Part shown: positions 1 through 4,680 of the stretch, in pieces
Layout of the letters: every line of letters begins with the position of its first letter
Numbering within the stretch: position 1 is the stretch's first letter
From: an uncultured Bryobacteraceae bacterium
Lineage (GTDB): Bacteria > Acidobacteriota > Terriglobia > Bryobacterales > Bryobacteraceae
Reading direction: 5' to 3'
NCBI GenBank assembly: GCA_937921835.1
Contig: CAKZVG010000284.1
Location: 1-5,255 of the forward strand
Length of the DNA: 5,255 bases
Position numbers and translations under genes: made by a program
The notes under the pieces: generated by a model
Database searches by the model: none
Told to the model about the DNA's origin: nothing
Seen by the model: only the letters and a program-made list of their open reading frames with translations

Positions 1-184
1 TGTAGAAGCCCGAGCCCAGCGAGCCCACGAACGCGGCGACGGCCCACGGCCGGAACCTGGCCGCCGCCGCGTCCGGCTGCGCCCCGGGTCCCTCCACCCA
101 GCGTGCGTACATCACCCCCCCCAGCGCGATGACCGCCGAGATGGTGTGCGTCCAGCGCATCAGGATCTCCAGAAATGCGTCCAT
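1..184 (-). CDS. N-terminal part of a small membrane protein, CopD/PuuD-like (partial)
   Basis: Only the first 61 codons lie in the window; the gene runs off the left edge. The start ATG is at 184-182. The peptide opens MDAFLEILMRWTHTIS, followed by a hydrophobic stretch (about residues 14-26), a polar loop rich in Ala, Pro and Gly (about 30-45) and the beginning of a second hydrophobic segment (about 47-61). An early Arg-Trp-x-His (His13) at the head of the first membrane helix resembles the openings of CopD-like and PuuD-type membrane proteins, where such a His can bind haem or metal. That assignment is by resemblance only. The gene is divergent from the M20 hydrolase with 23 bp between start codons. 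A TAGGGT element ends 7 nt before the ATG, which would suit a leaderless transcript; a weak AGGG at similar distance is the alternative. Membrane location is fairly secure, function is not. Confidence 0.62.
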   Translation of the reverse strand, partial: MDAFLEILMRWTHTISAVIALGGVMYARWVEGPGAQPDAAAARFRPWAVAAFVGSLGSGFY

Positions 185-210
185 ACTTGTTACCCTACAC
201 AACAAGGATG
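182..210. repeat. Inverted repeat joining two divergent start codons
   Basis: The arms CATACTTGTT (182-191) and AACAAGGATG (201-210) pair at 9 of 10 positions around a 9-nt centre (192-200). Each arm ends in a start codon, so both genes begin AACAAGNATG. The start codons alone force 3 of the matching pairs; the other six (CTTGTT/AACAAG) are not forced. It could be a dimer operator or a shared initiation context, or chance. Confidence 0.6.
192..197 (-). promoter_or_regulatory. Candidate -10 element of the membrane-protein gene (leaderless type)
   Basis: On the minus strand TAGGGT (197 to 192) matches TANNNT and ends exactly 7 nt before the ATG at 184, so transcription would start at or next to the A of the start codon. 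No convincing -35 was found; it would lie inside the divergent M20 gene. On the plus strand the overlapping TACCCT (191-196) ends 11 nt before the M20 ATG and could serve that gene in the same way. Weak evidence on its own; it gains some weight from the same arrangement before the receptor gene at 4681. Confidence 0.3.
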
Positions 211-1485
211 CGACACCTCAAGTTTGCGGCTGGGTTTCTTCTTGCGGCGGTTCTGTCCGGCTCCGGCGGGACGCTCGCGCAACGCGTCGCGCGCGAGGTC
301 GCGGCCATCGGGCCGAAACTGGTCGAGACGCGCCGGGACTTCCACATGCACCCGGAGCTTTCAAACCGCGAGGAGCGCACCGCGCGCGTCATCGCCGCCC
401 GGCTCAAGGAACTGGGCTTCGACGAGATCCGCACCGGCGTCAGCCGGCATGGCATTGTGGCGCTGCTCAAGGGCGGAAAACCCGGACCGGTGGTAGCCGT
501 GCGCGCCGACATGGACGCGCTGCCGATCGACGACCCGAGCCCGGCGCCCTACCGGTCGCGGAACCCGGGCGTGAAGCACGCCTGCGGGCACGACGTCCAC
601 ATGGCGGTGGCCCTGGGCACGGCCGAGGTGCTCAGCCGCATGCGGGCCGAAGTCCCGGGCGCGGTGAAATTTCTTTTTCAGCCCGCCGAGGAGGGCGCGC
701 CCGAGGGGGAGTCGAGCGGCGCGGCGCGCATGATCGCCGAAGGCGCGCTTGAAAACCCGCGGCCGGCGGCCATCTTCGGTCTGCACGCCAACCCCGCGCT
801 CGAGGCGGGCAGAATCGGGTACTCGCCCGCCGCCATGCTGGCGTCCTCGGATACCTTCACCCTGCGCGTGACGGGCCGGGGCGTGCACGCCGCCTGGCCG
901 CACGAGGGCATCGATCCCATCGCCGTTTCCGCGCAAGTGATTACCGCGCTGCAAACCATCGCCAGCCGCCGCGTCGATCCGGTCGAACCGGTGGTGCTGA
1001 CCATCGGGTCGATCCGGGGCGGCAACCGCTCCAACATCATCGCCGGCGCGGTCGAGATGCAGGGCACGTTGCGCACCCACAGCGAAGCGGTTCGGGAGCG
1101 CGTCCTCTCCCTGGTGAAGCACATCGCCGAAGGTGTCGCAGCGGCCAACGGCGCCGTGGCCGAGGTGCGCTGGTCGGAGCGATCCAATCCGGTTACGCGC
1201 AACGACACCGCGCTGGTCGAGGCCACCCTTCCCGCCATGCGCCGCGCCATCGGAGCCGAGAACGTCGTGTTGCTCGCTCCGGTCATGGGCGCCGAGGACT
1301 TCTCCTACTTCCAGCGCGAGATCCCGGGCTTCTTCTACTGGCTCGGCGTGCGCAACCAGGCCAAGGGAATCACCGGCGCCCTGCACACCCCCGAGTTCGA
1401 CGCCGACGAAGCCAGCCTGCCGGTGGGCGTAACGGTCATGACCAGCGTCGTGCTCGATTTCCTGGAGCGCAACGCGCGGCGCTAG
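208..1485 (+). CDS. Secreted M20-family metallo-amidohydrolase (peptidase M20D type)
   Basis: A 425-residue protein with the full M20 amidohydrolase signature, the family of hippurate and N-acyl-amino-acid hydrolases that cut an amide bond with a two-metal centre. Numbered from the ATG at 208: HMHPEL (46-51); VAVRADMDALP (96-106); HACGHD (124-129) with metal ligands Cys126 and His128; QPAEEG with Glu161/Glu162; GLH with His193; the dimerisation/lid domain from about 210 with GRGVHAAWPHEG (224-235); MGAEDF (360-365); and LHTPEF with the last ligand His393. All expected ligands are present. Residues 1-24 form a signal peptide (MRHLK, hydrophobic core, cleavage likely after TLA24), so the enzyme acts outside the cytoplasm. 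The stretch after EEG (APEGESSGAARMI) is longer than in cytosolic hippurate hydrolases and recalls secreted relatives. An in-frame ATG at 175 would overlap the divergent gene by 10 bp; 208 gives a normal signal peptide and is preferred, although its only SD-like bases (AAGG) touch the ATG. The substrate cannot be read from sequence. Confidence 0.93.
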   Translation: MRHLKFAAGFLLAAVLSGSGGTLAQRVAREVAAIGPKLVETRRDFHMHPELSNREERTARVIAARLKELGFDEIRTGVSRHGIVALLKGGKPGPVVAVRADMDALPIDDPSPAPYRSRNPGVKHACGHDVHMAVALGTAEVLSRMRAEVPGAVKFLFQPAEEGAPEGESSGAARMIAEGALENPRPAAIFGLHANPALEAGRIGYSPAAMLASSDTFTLRVTGRGVHAAWPHEGIDPIAVSAQVITALQTIASRRVDPVEPVVLTIGSIRGGNRSNIIAGAVEMQGTLRTHSEAVRERVLSLVKHIAEGVAAANGAVAEVRWSERSNPVTRNDTALVEATLPAMRRAIGAENVVLLAPVMGAEDFSYFQREIPGFFYWLGVRNQAKGITGALHTPEFDADEASLPVGVTVMTSVVLDFLERNARR

Positions 1486-1488
1486 CGG

Positions 1489-1794
1489 CTACCGCTCCGC
1501 CCCAAGCGCCGCCTCCAGGTCCGCCGCGAAGCCACGGAGATCCGCGACCTGTTCCGGTGTCGCGGGCGTCTCTTCGGCCTTGGTCCGGAAACAGGCTTGC
1601 TCTCCGCGCCATACCAGCACGCCGAATCCCGTGGGCAGAAGCCTTCCCGCCCCGCCGATGTTGCCGAAACCGTCCGCGGTGCGCTCCACCAGCGCCGCGA
1701 AGCCGCCGCGCTCGAATACCACGTGCCGCGGCAGCTCCACCTCCCGGACCAGGCGAATTCCGGCCGCGCTGAGACGCTCGATGATCTCTTCCAT
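1489..1794 (-). CDS. Small conserved-looking hypothetical protein, last gene of the miaB cluster
   Basis: A 101-residue protein that I do not recognise. It appears soluble: no signal peptide or membrane span. Visible structure is an N-terminal helix (about 1-13), a central part of alternating hydrophobic and Gly residues that looks like beta strands (RHVVFERGGFAALVERT, about 23-39; then a Gly-rich turn DGFGNIGGAGRLLPTGFG at 41-58 leading into VLVWRGEQACFR, 59-70), and a charged C-terminal helix (about 79-98). It starts 10 nt after the stop of the DUF151 gene, in the same direction, so it is probably translated from the miaB transcript; the gap is GC-rich with no clear SD. Its stop is only 3 bp from the stop of the convergent M20 gene. 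Placement and codon pattern support a real gene; the open frames on the opposite strand here are less plausible. Confidence 0.68.
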   Translation of the reverse strand: MEEIIERLSAAGIRLVREVELPRHVVFERGGFAALVERTADGFGNIGGAGRLLPTGFGVLVWRGEQACFRTKAEETPATPEQVADLRGFAADLEAALGAER

Positions 1795-1804
1795 CGCCCG
1801 CCCG

Positions 1805-2290
1805 CTACATCTTATAGCGGCCCAGATCCTCGTCGTTCAGGTTCTCCAGCCAGCGGCGCAGCTCCTCGTTCTGAACCTTGTCGGAAGCCGCCGTGGCCGC
1901 CTTGGACGACTTGAGCACCGAATCTTCGACGAAAATCGGGCAATCCACCCGCAGCGCCAGCGCCAGCGCGTCGCTCGGCCGCGAGTCCACGCTGATGATG
2001 TCGCCGTCGCGCTCCAGCCAGATCAGCGCGTAGAACGTGTCGTCCCTGAGTTCGTTGACAACTACTTTCTTCACGCCCGTGCTCAAGCCGAGCAGGAGCG
2101 TCTTGATCAGATCGTGCGTCATCGGCCGGGGGGTCGAAACTTTTTCGATTTCAAGGGCGATCGCGTTGGCCTCGTAGATTCCCACCCAGATGGGCAGGAT
2201 GTTGTTGCCATCCACGTCCTTGAGGATTACGATCGGCATGTTGGTGACCGGATCCATCATCAGACCGCGGATTTTCATTTCGACTTCCAT
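1805..2290 (-). CDS. Bifunctional nuclease family protein (DUF151/BFN domain)
   Basis: A 161-residue protein matching the DUF151 (bifunctional nuclease) family along its length. Recognisable blocks are MPIVILKD (18-25), ILPIWVGIYEANAIALE (31-47), RPMTHDLIKTLL (55-66), DSRPSDALALALR (102-114) and PIFVEDSVL (118-126). The last 20 residues (EELRRWLENL and following, ending KYM-like RYKM) form a charged tail after the core domain. Family knowledge: plant members are reported to have RNase and DNase activity, while the bacterial role is poorly defined, so the nuclease label is inherited rather than shown. The start at 2290 is favoured over Met5 (2278) because GAGGGGGAA lies just upstream at good spacing. 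The gene begins 18 nt after the miaB stop and ends 10 nt before the next gene, which suggests one operon with a link to RNA metabolism. It is cytoplasmic, with no signal peptide. Confidence 0.92.
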   Translation of the reverse strand: MEVEMKIRGLMMDPVTNMPIVILKDVDGNNILPIWVGIYEANAIALEIEKVSTPRPMTHDLIKTLLLGLSTGVKKVVVNELRDDTFYALIWLERDGDIISVDSRPSDALALALRVDCPIFVEDSVLKSSKAATAASDKVQNEELRRWLENLNDEDLGRYKM

Positions 2291-2294
2291 ACGT

Positions 2295-2302
2295 TCCCCC
2301 TC
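2295..2302 (-). promoter_or_regulatory. Strong ribosome-binding site of the DUF151 gene
   Basis: The minus strand reads AGGGGGAA just before CGTT-type spacing to the ATG at 2290 (AGG about 9 nt, end of purine run about 4 nt upstream). It lies entirely in the 18-nt gap after the miaB stop and decides the start at 2290 over the in-frame Met codon 12 nt further in. Confidence 0.6.
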
Positions 2303-2308
2303 AACCCA

Positions 2309-3652
2309 TTACAGCAGATCCCTCGCCGCGCCATCCTCGGCGTGCTCGCCGGCCAGCGAATTCGGCCCGGCGCGCGTCACCCGCACCCGCAGATACCGCC
2401 CCGCGAGCGTGCCGCCTTCAGGAGCCGGCATCGCCGCGCTGGTGAAATTCACGATGCGGTTCTGGGAAGTGCGCCCGATCCATTGCCCCGTGGCGAAGTT
2501 GTAGCCCTCCACCAGCACCTCTTCCACCCCGCCCACCAGCGCCGCGTGGCGGCGCATCTGTATGGTCCGCTGCTTCTCCTGCAAGATCGTCAGCCGCCGC
2601 CCCTTCTCCTCGTCCGGAATGTGATCGCCCAGGCCGAGCGCCGGCGTGTTCGGCCGCGGCGAGTACTTGAAGCTGAAGATGGAATCGTACTCCACCTCCT
2701 TGAGCAGCGAGAGCGTCTGCTCGAAATCCTCTTCGCTCTCCCCCGCGAAACCCACGATCACGTCCGTGCTGATGGCGATCGCGCGCCGCGCCCCCTTGAG
2801 CCAGCCGATGCGCTCCAGGTATTGTTCCCGCGTGTAGAGCCGCTGCATCCGCTCGAGCACCCGCGTCGAGCCGGATTGCACCGGCAGGTGCACGTGATTG
2901 CAGATCACCGGATTGGCGTCGATGGCCTCCACGATCGCCTTGACGAAATCGCGCGGGTGCGAGGTCGTGAAGCGCACCCGGCGGATGCCCGGCGTCCGGG
3001 CCACCCCATCGAGCAGGCTGGCGAAGTCCCAGCCGGCCGGCGACGGGTCCCGGTAGCTGTTCACGTTCTGCCCCAGCAACTGAATCTCGCTGTAGCCGGC
3101 ATCGGCCAACCGCCGCGCCTCTTCGAGCACGCTGGCGCTCGGCCGGCTCCGCTCCGGCCCGCGCGTGAACGGCACCACGCAGTAGGCGCAGGTCTTGTCG
3201 CAGCCCTCGATGATGGTGATGTAGGCGCGGTGCGGATTGTCGCGCCGCGCGAGCGGCGTCTCGAAGGTTTCCTCCGTGTCGAGGCCCAGCCCGGTCACGC
3301 GCCGCGCGCCGCCCTCCAGTTGCGACAGCAGTTCCGGCAGCCGGTTGTAGCTCGCCGAGCCGCACACCAGGTTCACGTGCGGGGCGCGCTCGAAGATCCG
3401 CTCCCCTTCCTGCTGGGCCACGCATCCCAGCACTCCGAAGAGCCGGCCGTTGCCGTTTTTGAACTGCCGCAGCCGGCTGTAGACTTTTTGCTCGGCCTTG
3501 TCGCGGATGCTGCACGTGTTGTAGAGAACCAGGTCGGCCGCCTCCGGGGTGTCCACCTGCGAGTAGCCGCGCGCCAGCAGCGTGCCGGTCACCTTCTCGG
3601 AATCGTGCACGTTCATCTGGCAGCCGAACGTCTCGATGTAGAACCTCTTCAT
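2309..3652 (-). CDS. miaB: tRNA-2-methylthio-N6-dimethylallyladenosine synthase MiaB
   Basis: A 447-residue radical-SAM methylthiotransferase, normal length for MiaB. It converts i6A to ms2i6A at position 37 of tRNAs reading UNN codons, using two [4Fe-4S] clusters in the cytoplasm. The N-terminal UPF0004 domain carries the three ligands of the auxiliary cluster: Cys11 (ETFGCQMN), Cys47 (NTCSIRD) and Cys77 (GCVAQQ). The radical-SAM motif is CDKTCAYC with Cys151, Cys155 and Cys158, followed by VPFTRGPERSR. Further family blocks are LLGQNVNSY (192-200), FTTSHPRDF (228-236), HLPVQSGS (255-262) and TDVIVGFAGE (296-305). A C-terminal TRAM domain (about 367-428) should help bind tRNA. 'FGCQMN' and the intact TRAM favour MiaB over MtaB or RimO. 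It is the first gene of a probable operon with the DUF151 and 101-residue genes. A perfect TATAAT lies 18 nt upstream. Nothing appears broken. Confidence 0.96.
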   Translation of the reverse strand: MKRFYIETFGCQMNVHDSEKVTGTLLARGYSQVDTPEAADLVLYNTCSIRDKAEQKVYSRLRQFKNGNGRLFGVLGCVAQQEGERIFERAPHVNLVCGSASYNRLPELLSQLEGGARRVTGLGLDTEETFETPLARRDNPHRAYITIIEGCDKTCAYCVVPFTRGPERSRPSASVLEEARRLADAGYSEIQLLGQNVNSYRDPSPAGWDFASLLDGVARTPGIRRVRFTTSHPRDFVKAIVEAIDANPVICNHVHLPVQSGSTRVLERMQRLYTREQYLERIGWLKGARRAIAISTDVIVGFAGESEEDFEQTLSLLKEVEYDSIFSFKYSPRPNTPALGLGDHIPDEEKGRRLTILQEKQRTIQMRRHAALVGGVEEVLVEGYNFATGQWIGRTSQNRIVNFTSAAMPAPEGGTLAGRYLRVRVTRAGPNSLAGEHAEDGAARDLL

Positions 3653-3670
3653 GGCGGGTGGCTTTCTTCC

Positions 3671-3676
3671 ATTATA
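3671..3676 (-). promoter_or_regulatory. Consensus -10 element (TATAAT) of the miaB operon
   Basis: A perfect TATAAT on the minus strand (3676 to 3671) sits in the gap between the zinc-ribbon gene and miaB. The expected start point is near 3664 (an A), giving a leader of about 12 nt that would exclude the GGAAG at 3670-3666. No -35 match exists 17 bp upstream (GGCGGG there), and no extended-10 TG is present. A useful AT-rich element in a very GC-rich gap, but not proven. Confidence 0.5.
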
Positions 3677-3699
3677 GGCGGGCCGCGAGAGATCCCGCC
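3677..3699. repeat. GC-rich inverted repeat between zinc-ribbon gene and miaB
   Basis: GGCGGG (3677-3682) and CCCGCC (3694-3699) pair around an 11-nt loop. On the minus strand the hairpin follows the zinc-ribbon stop and directly precedes TATAAT. It lacks a U-tract, so it is not a standard intrinsic terminator; it might slow read-through, or be chance in GC-rich DNA. Confidence 0.35.
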
Positions 3700-3730
3700 G
3701 CCGCCCCGCCCGCGCCGGAACGCGCCGGGC

Positions 3731-4465
3731 CTAGCGCGGAACGCTCCCCCGTTTCCACTCGGCGATCCGCGACAGGTGGTACTGGAAGTAGAGCACGCTG
3801 AAAAAGAAAGTCATCACGCCGCTCAAGCGCAGTCCGAACGGTTCCGGTCCGTTGAAGTGCCTCACCAGCGAGGCCCGCATCGAGAACACCGCCACGATCG
3901 CCAGCGCGGCCGCCGCCAGACCGATCAGCATGCCGAGCAGCGGCGCCACGATCATGTCGCCCATCGCCACGCCCGCCAACGCCACCCCGATCTGGAGCAG
4001 CGATCCCAACACGGCCAGCACGATGAACATCCTGGCCTTGCTGGTTGGATCGATGCGCCTCACGTACCCCGCCTGGATGCAGAACCAGATGAAGCCGAAA
4101 AGTCCGCCCGTGAACATCGCCAGCACGAGCACCAGCGCCCAGTGCATCGCCGGCGGCATGGGATAAGCGGACCCGGGAGCGCCCGGCTGCGCCGCCGCAT
4201 AGGCCGGCAGCGGCGCCGCGAATGGCTGCTGTGGCGGGAATGGCTGCGGGGGCGTGGAGTAGCCCGGTGCGGGGTACGTCGGCGGCGCAAAGCTGGGCGG
4301 CGCGGAAACCGGAGGCGCGGACTGCCACGCGGGCGGCGGCGCGGTGGGCGCCGGTGGAACCGGCGGCGCCGCGCCCGCAACCTGGTACTTGCTCACCGGC
4401 GTGCCGCAGCGCGCGCAAAAACGGTTCCCGTCCGGTACCGGACTGCCGCATTCTCCGCAGAACAT
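3731..4465 (-). CDS. Zinc-ribbon, proline-rich linker, multi-pass membrane protein (DUF4234-like)
   Basis: A 244-residue three-part protein. Residues 1-24 form a small zinc ribbon with two CxxC knuckles: Cys3/Cys6 (MFCGECG) and Cys17/Cys20 (FCARCGTP). Residues about 32-106 are a low-complexity linker rich in Pro, Ala, Tyr and Gln, with repeated APP/PPxxP units. From about 108 there is a membrane domain: likely helices at 109-132, 146-168 and 171-196, then a weaker hydrophobic stretch at 214-229, ending in a basic tail. The first helix pair, with GGLFGFIWFCIQAGYVRRIDP, recalls DUF4234-type domains; I am not certain of this. With no signal peptide, the zinc ribbon should face the cytoplasm. Such ribbon-plus-membrane proteins are common and mostly uncharacterised, so no function is offered. 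The start at 4465 is supported by GGGAG 7 nt upstream. The gene has its own promoter and about a 115-nt leader, and is divergent from the receptor gene. Confidence 0.85.
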   Translation of the reverse strand: MFCGECGSPVPDGNRFCARCGTPVSKYQVAGAAPPVPPAPTAPPPAWQSAPPVSAPPSFAPPTYPAPGYSTPPQPFPPQQPFAAPLPAYAAAQPGAPGSAYPMPPAMHWALVLVLAMFTGGLFGFIWFCIQAGYVRRIDPTSKARMFIVLAVLGSLLQIGVALAGVAMGDMIVAPLLGMLIGLAAAALAIVAVFSMRASLVRHFNGPEPFGLRLSGVMTFFFSVLYFQYHLSRIAEWKRGSVPR

Positions 4466-4472
4466 GAACTCG

Positions 4473-4477
4473 CTCCC
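4473..4477 (-). promoter_or_regulatory. Ribosome-binding site of the zinc-ribbon membrane protein gene
   Basis: The minus strand reads GGGAG, then 7 nt, then the ATG at 4465. It fixes this start; the other nearby ATG (4479) is out of frame. The first two G overlap the 3' arm of a possible leader stem (4476-4482). Confidence 0.6.
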
Positions 4478-4538
4478 ATGAGCGCAGCGGGCGCCCTCCG
4501 CGCCGCCAGAGGATCGGGAACACCGGTGTGTCTCATGG
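4476..4538 (-). repeat. Possible structured mRNA leader of the zinc-ribbon gene
   Basis: In the predicted 5' leader, CCATGAG (4538-4532) can pair perfectly with CTCATGG (4482-4476), which overlaps the start of the GGGAG ribosome-binding site. The enclosed 49 nt hold a 10-bp palindrome ACACCGGTGT (4520-4529) and a hairpin GGCGC-GGAGG-GCGCC (4504-4490). Together they could form a multi-branch fold masking the site. In GC-rich DNA some such pairings are expected by chance. It matches no riboswitch class I know. Confidence 0.28.
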
Positions 4539-4588
4539 CGCGCGCGGGCTCCGTATTGCGCGTGATTCTCAACACGGTCGAAACGTCA

Positions 4589-4617
4589 ATCATACAGCCC
4601 CTCTCTCAAAGCTTCAA
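4589..4617 (-). promoter_or_regulatory. Promoter of the zinc-ribbon membrane protein gene
   Basis: On the minus strand TTGAAG (4617-4612) and TATGAT (4594-4589) are separated by exactly 17 bp: four of six matches at -35 and five of six at -10 to the housekeeping sigma consensus. The expected start point is near 4582, giving a leader of about 115 nt. This is the best-formed minus-strand promoter in the window. Confidence 0.62.
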
Positions 4618-4635
4618 TAGCTCGCGCCCGCGGCC

Positions 4636-4657
4636 ATCCGGCGTTTGACAGCCGGAT
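4636..4657. promoter_or_regulatory. Perfect inverted repeat around the receptor -35 box (candidate operator)
   Basis: ATCCGGC (4636-4642) and GCCGGAT (4651-4657) are exact reverse complements separated by 8 nt, GTTTGACA, which contains the -35 hexamer TTGACA. A dimeric regulator binding here would cover the promoter. No T-tract follows directly and no gene ends nearby, so a terminator role is unlikely. Confidence 0.45.
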
Positions 4658-4673
4658 AAGGCGGTGGTAGCTT
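4645..4673 (+). promoter_or_regulatory. Promoter of the TonB-dependent receptor gene, probably leaderless
   Basis: A perfect TTGACA (4645-4650) is followed after 17 bp by TAGCTT (4668-4673; T, A and the final T match TATAAT). The -10 ends 7 nt before the ATG at 4681, so the transcript should begin at or beside the start codon. No SD sequence lies at working distance; the pre-ATG bases are pyrimidine-rich (TTCCCCC). The two divergent promoters here have their -35 boxes 27 bp apart. Confidence 0.58.
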
Positions 4674-4680
4674 TTCCCCC

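Noticed and set aside
175..207. An upstream in-frame ATG at 175 for the M20 hydrolase, with AGGA about 9 nt before it
   Set aside because: It would overlap the divergent gene by 10 bp and add 11 residues before a normal signal peptide. It remains possible, but 208 is simpler.
361..1386. A 341-codon minus-strand open frame
   Set aside because: It is antisense to the intact M20 hydrolase, its composition is Arg/Gly/Ala/His-rich, and no family motif is visible.
3711..3728. Direct repeat CGCGCCGG-AA-CGCGCCGG after the zinc-ribbon stop
   Set aside because: Only two copies of a low-complexity GC-rich 8-mer; this is expected by chance and has no link to mobility or regulation.
4393..4593. A 66-codon minus-strand open frame beginning in the zinc-ribbon gene leader, as a possible leader peptide
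   Set aside because: Its ATG lies within the predicted -10 hexamer, so it would not be on the transcript, and it overlaps the zinc-ribbon coding region in another frame.
1580..4648. A 1022-codon open frame on the plus strand, crossing 101-residue gene, DUF151, miaB and the zinc-ribbon gene antisense
   Set aside because: It lies opposite four genes with clear support, three of them recognisable proteins; its product is Arg/His/Pro/Gln-rich with no domain. Long antisense frames without stops are a common by-product of high GC content.
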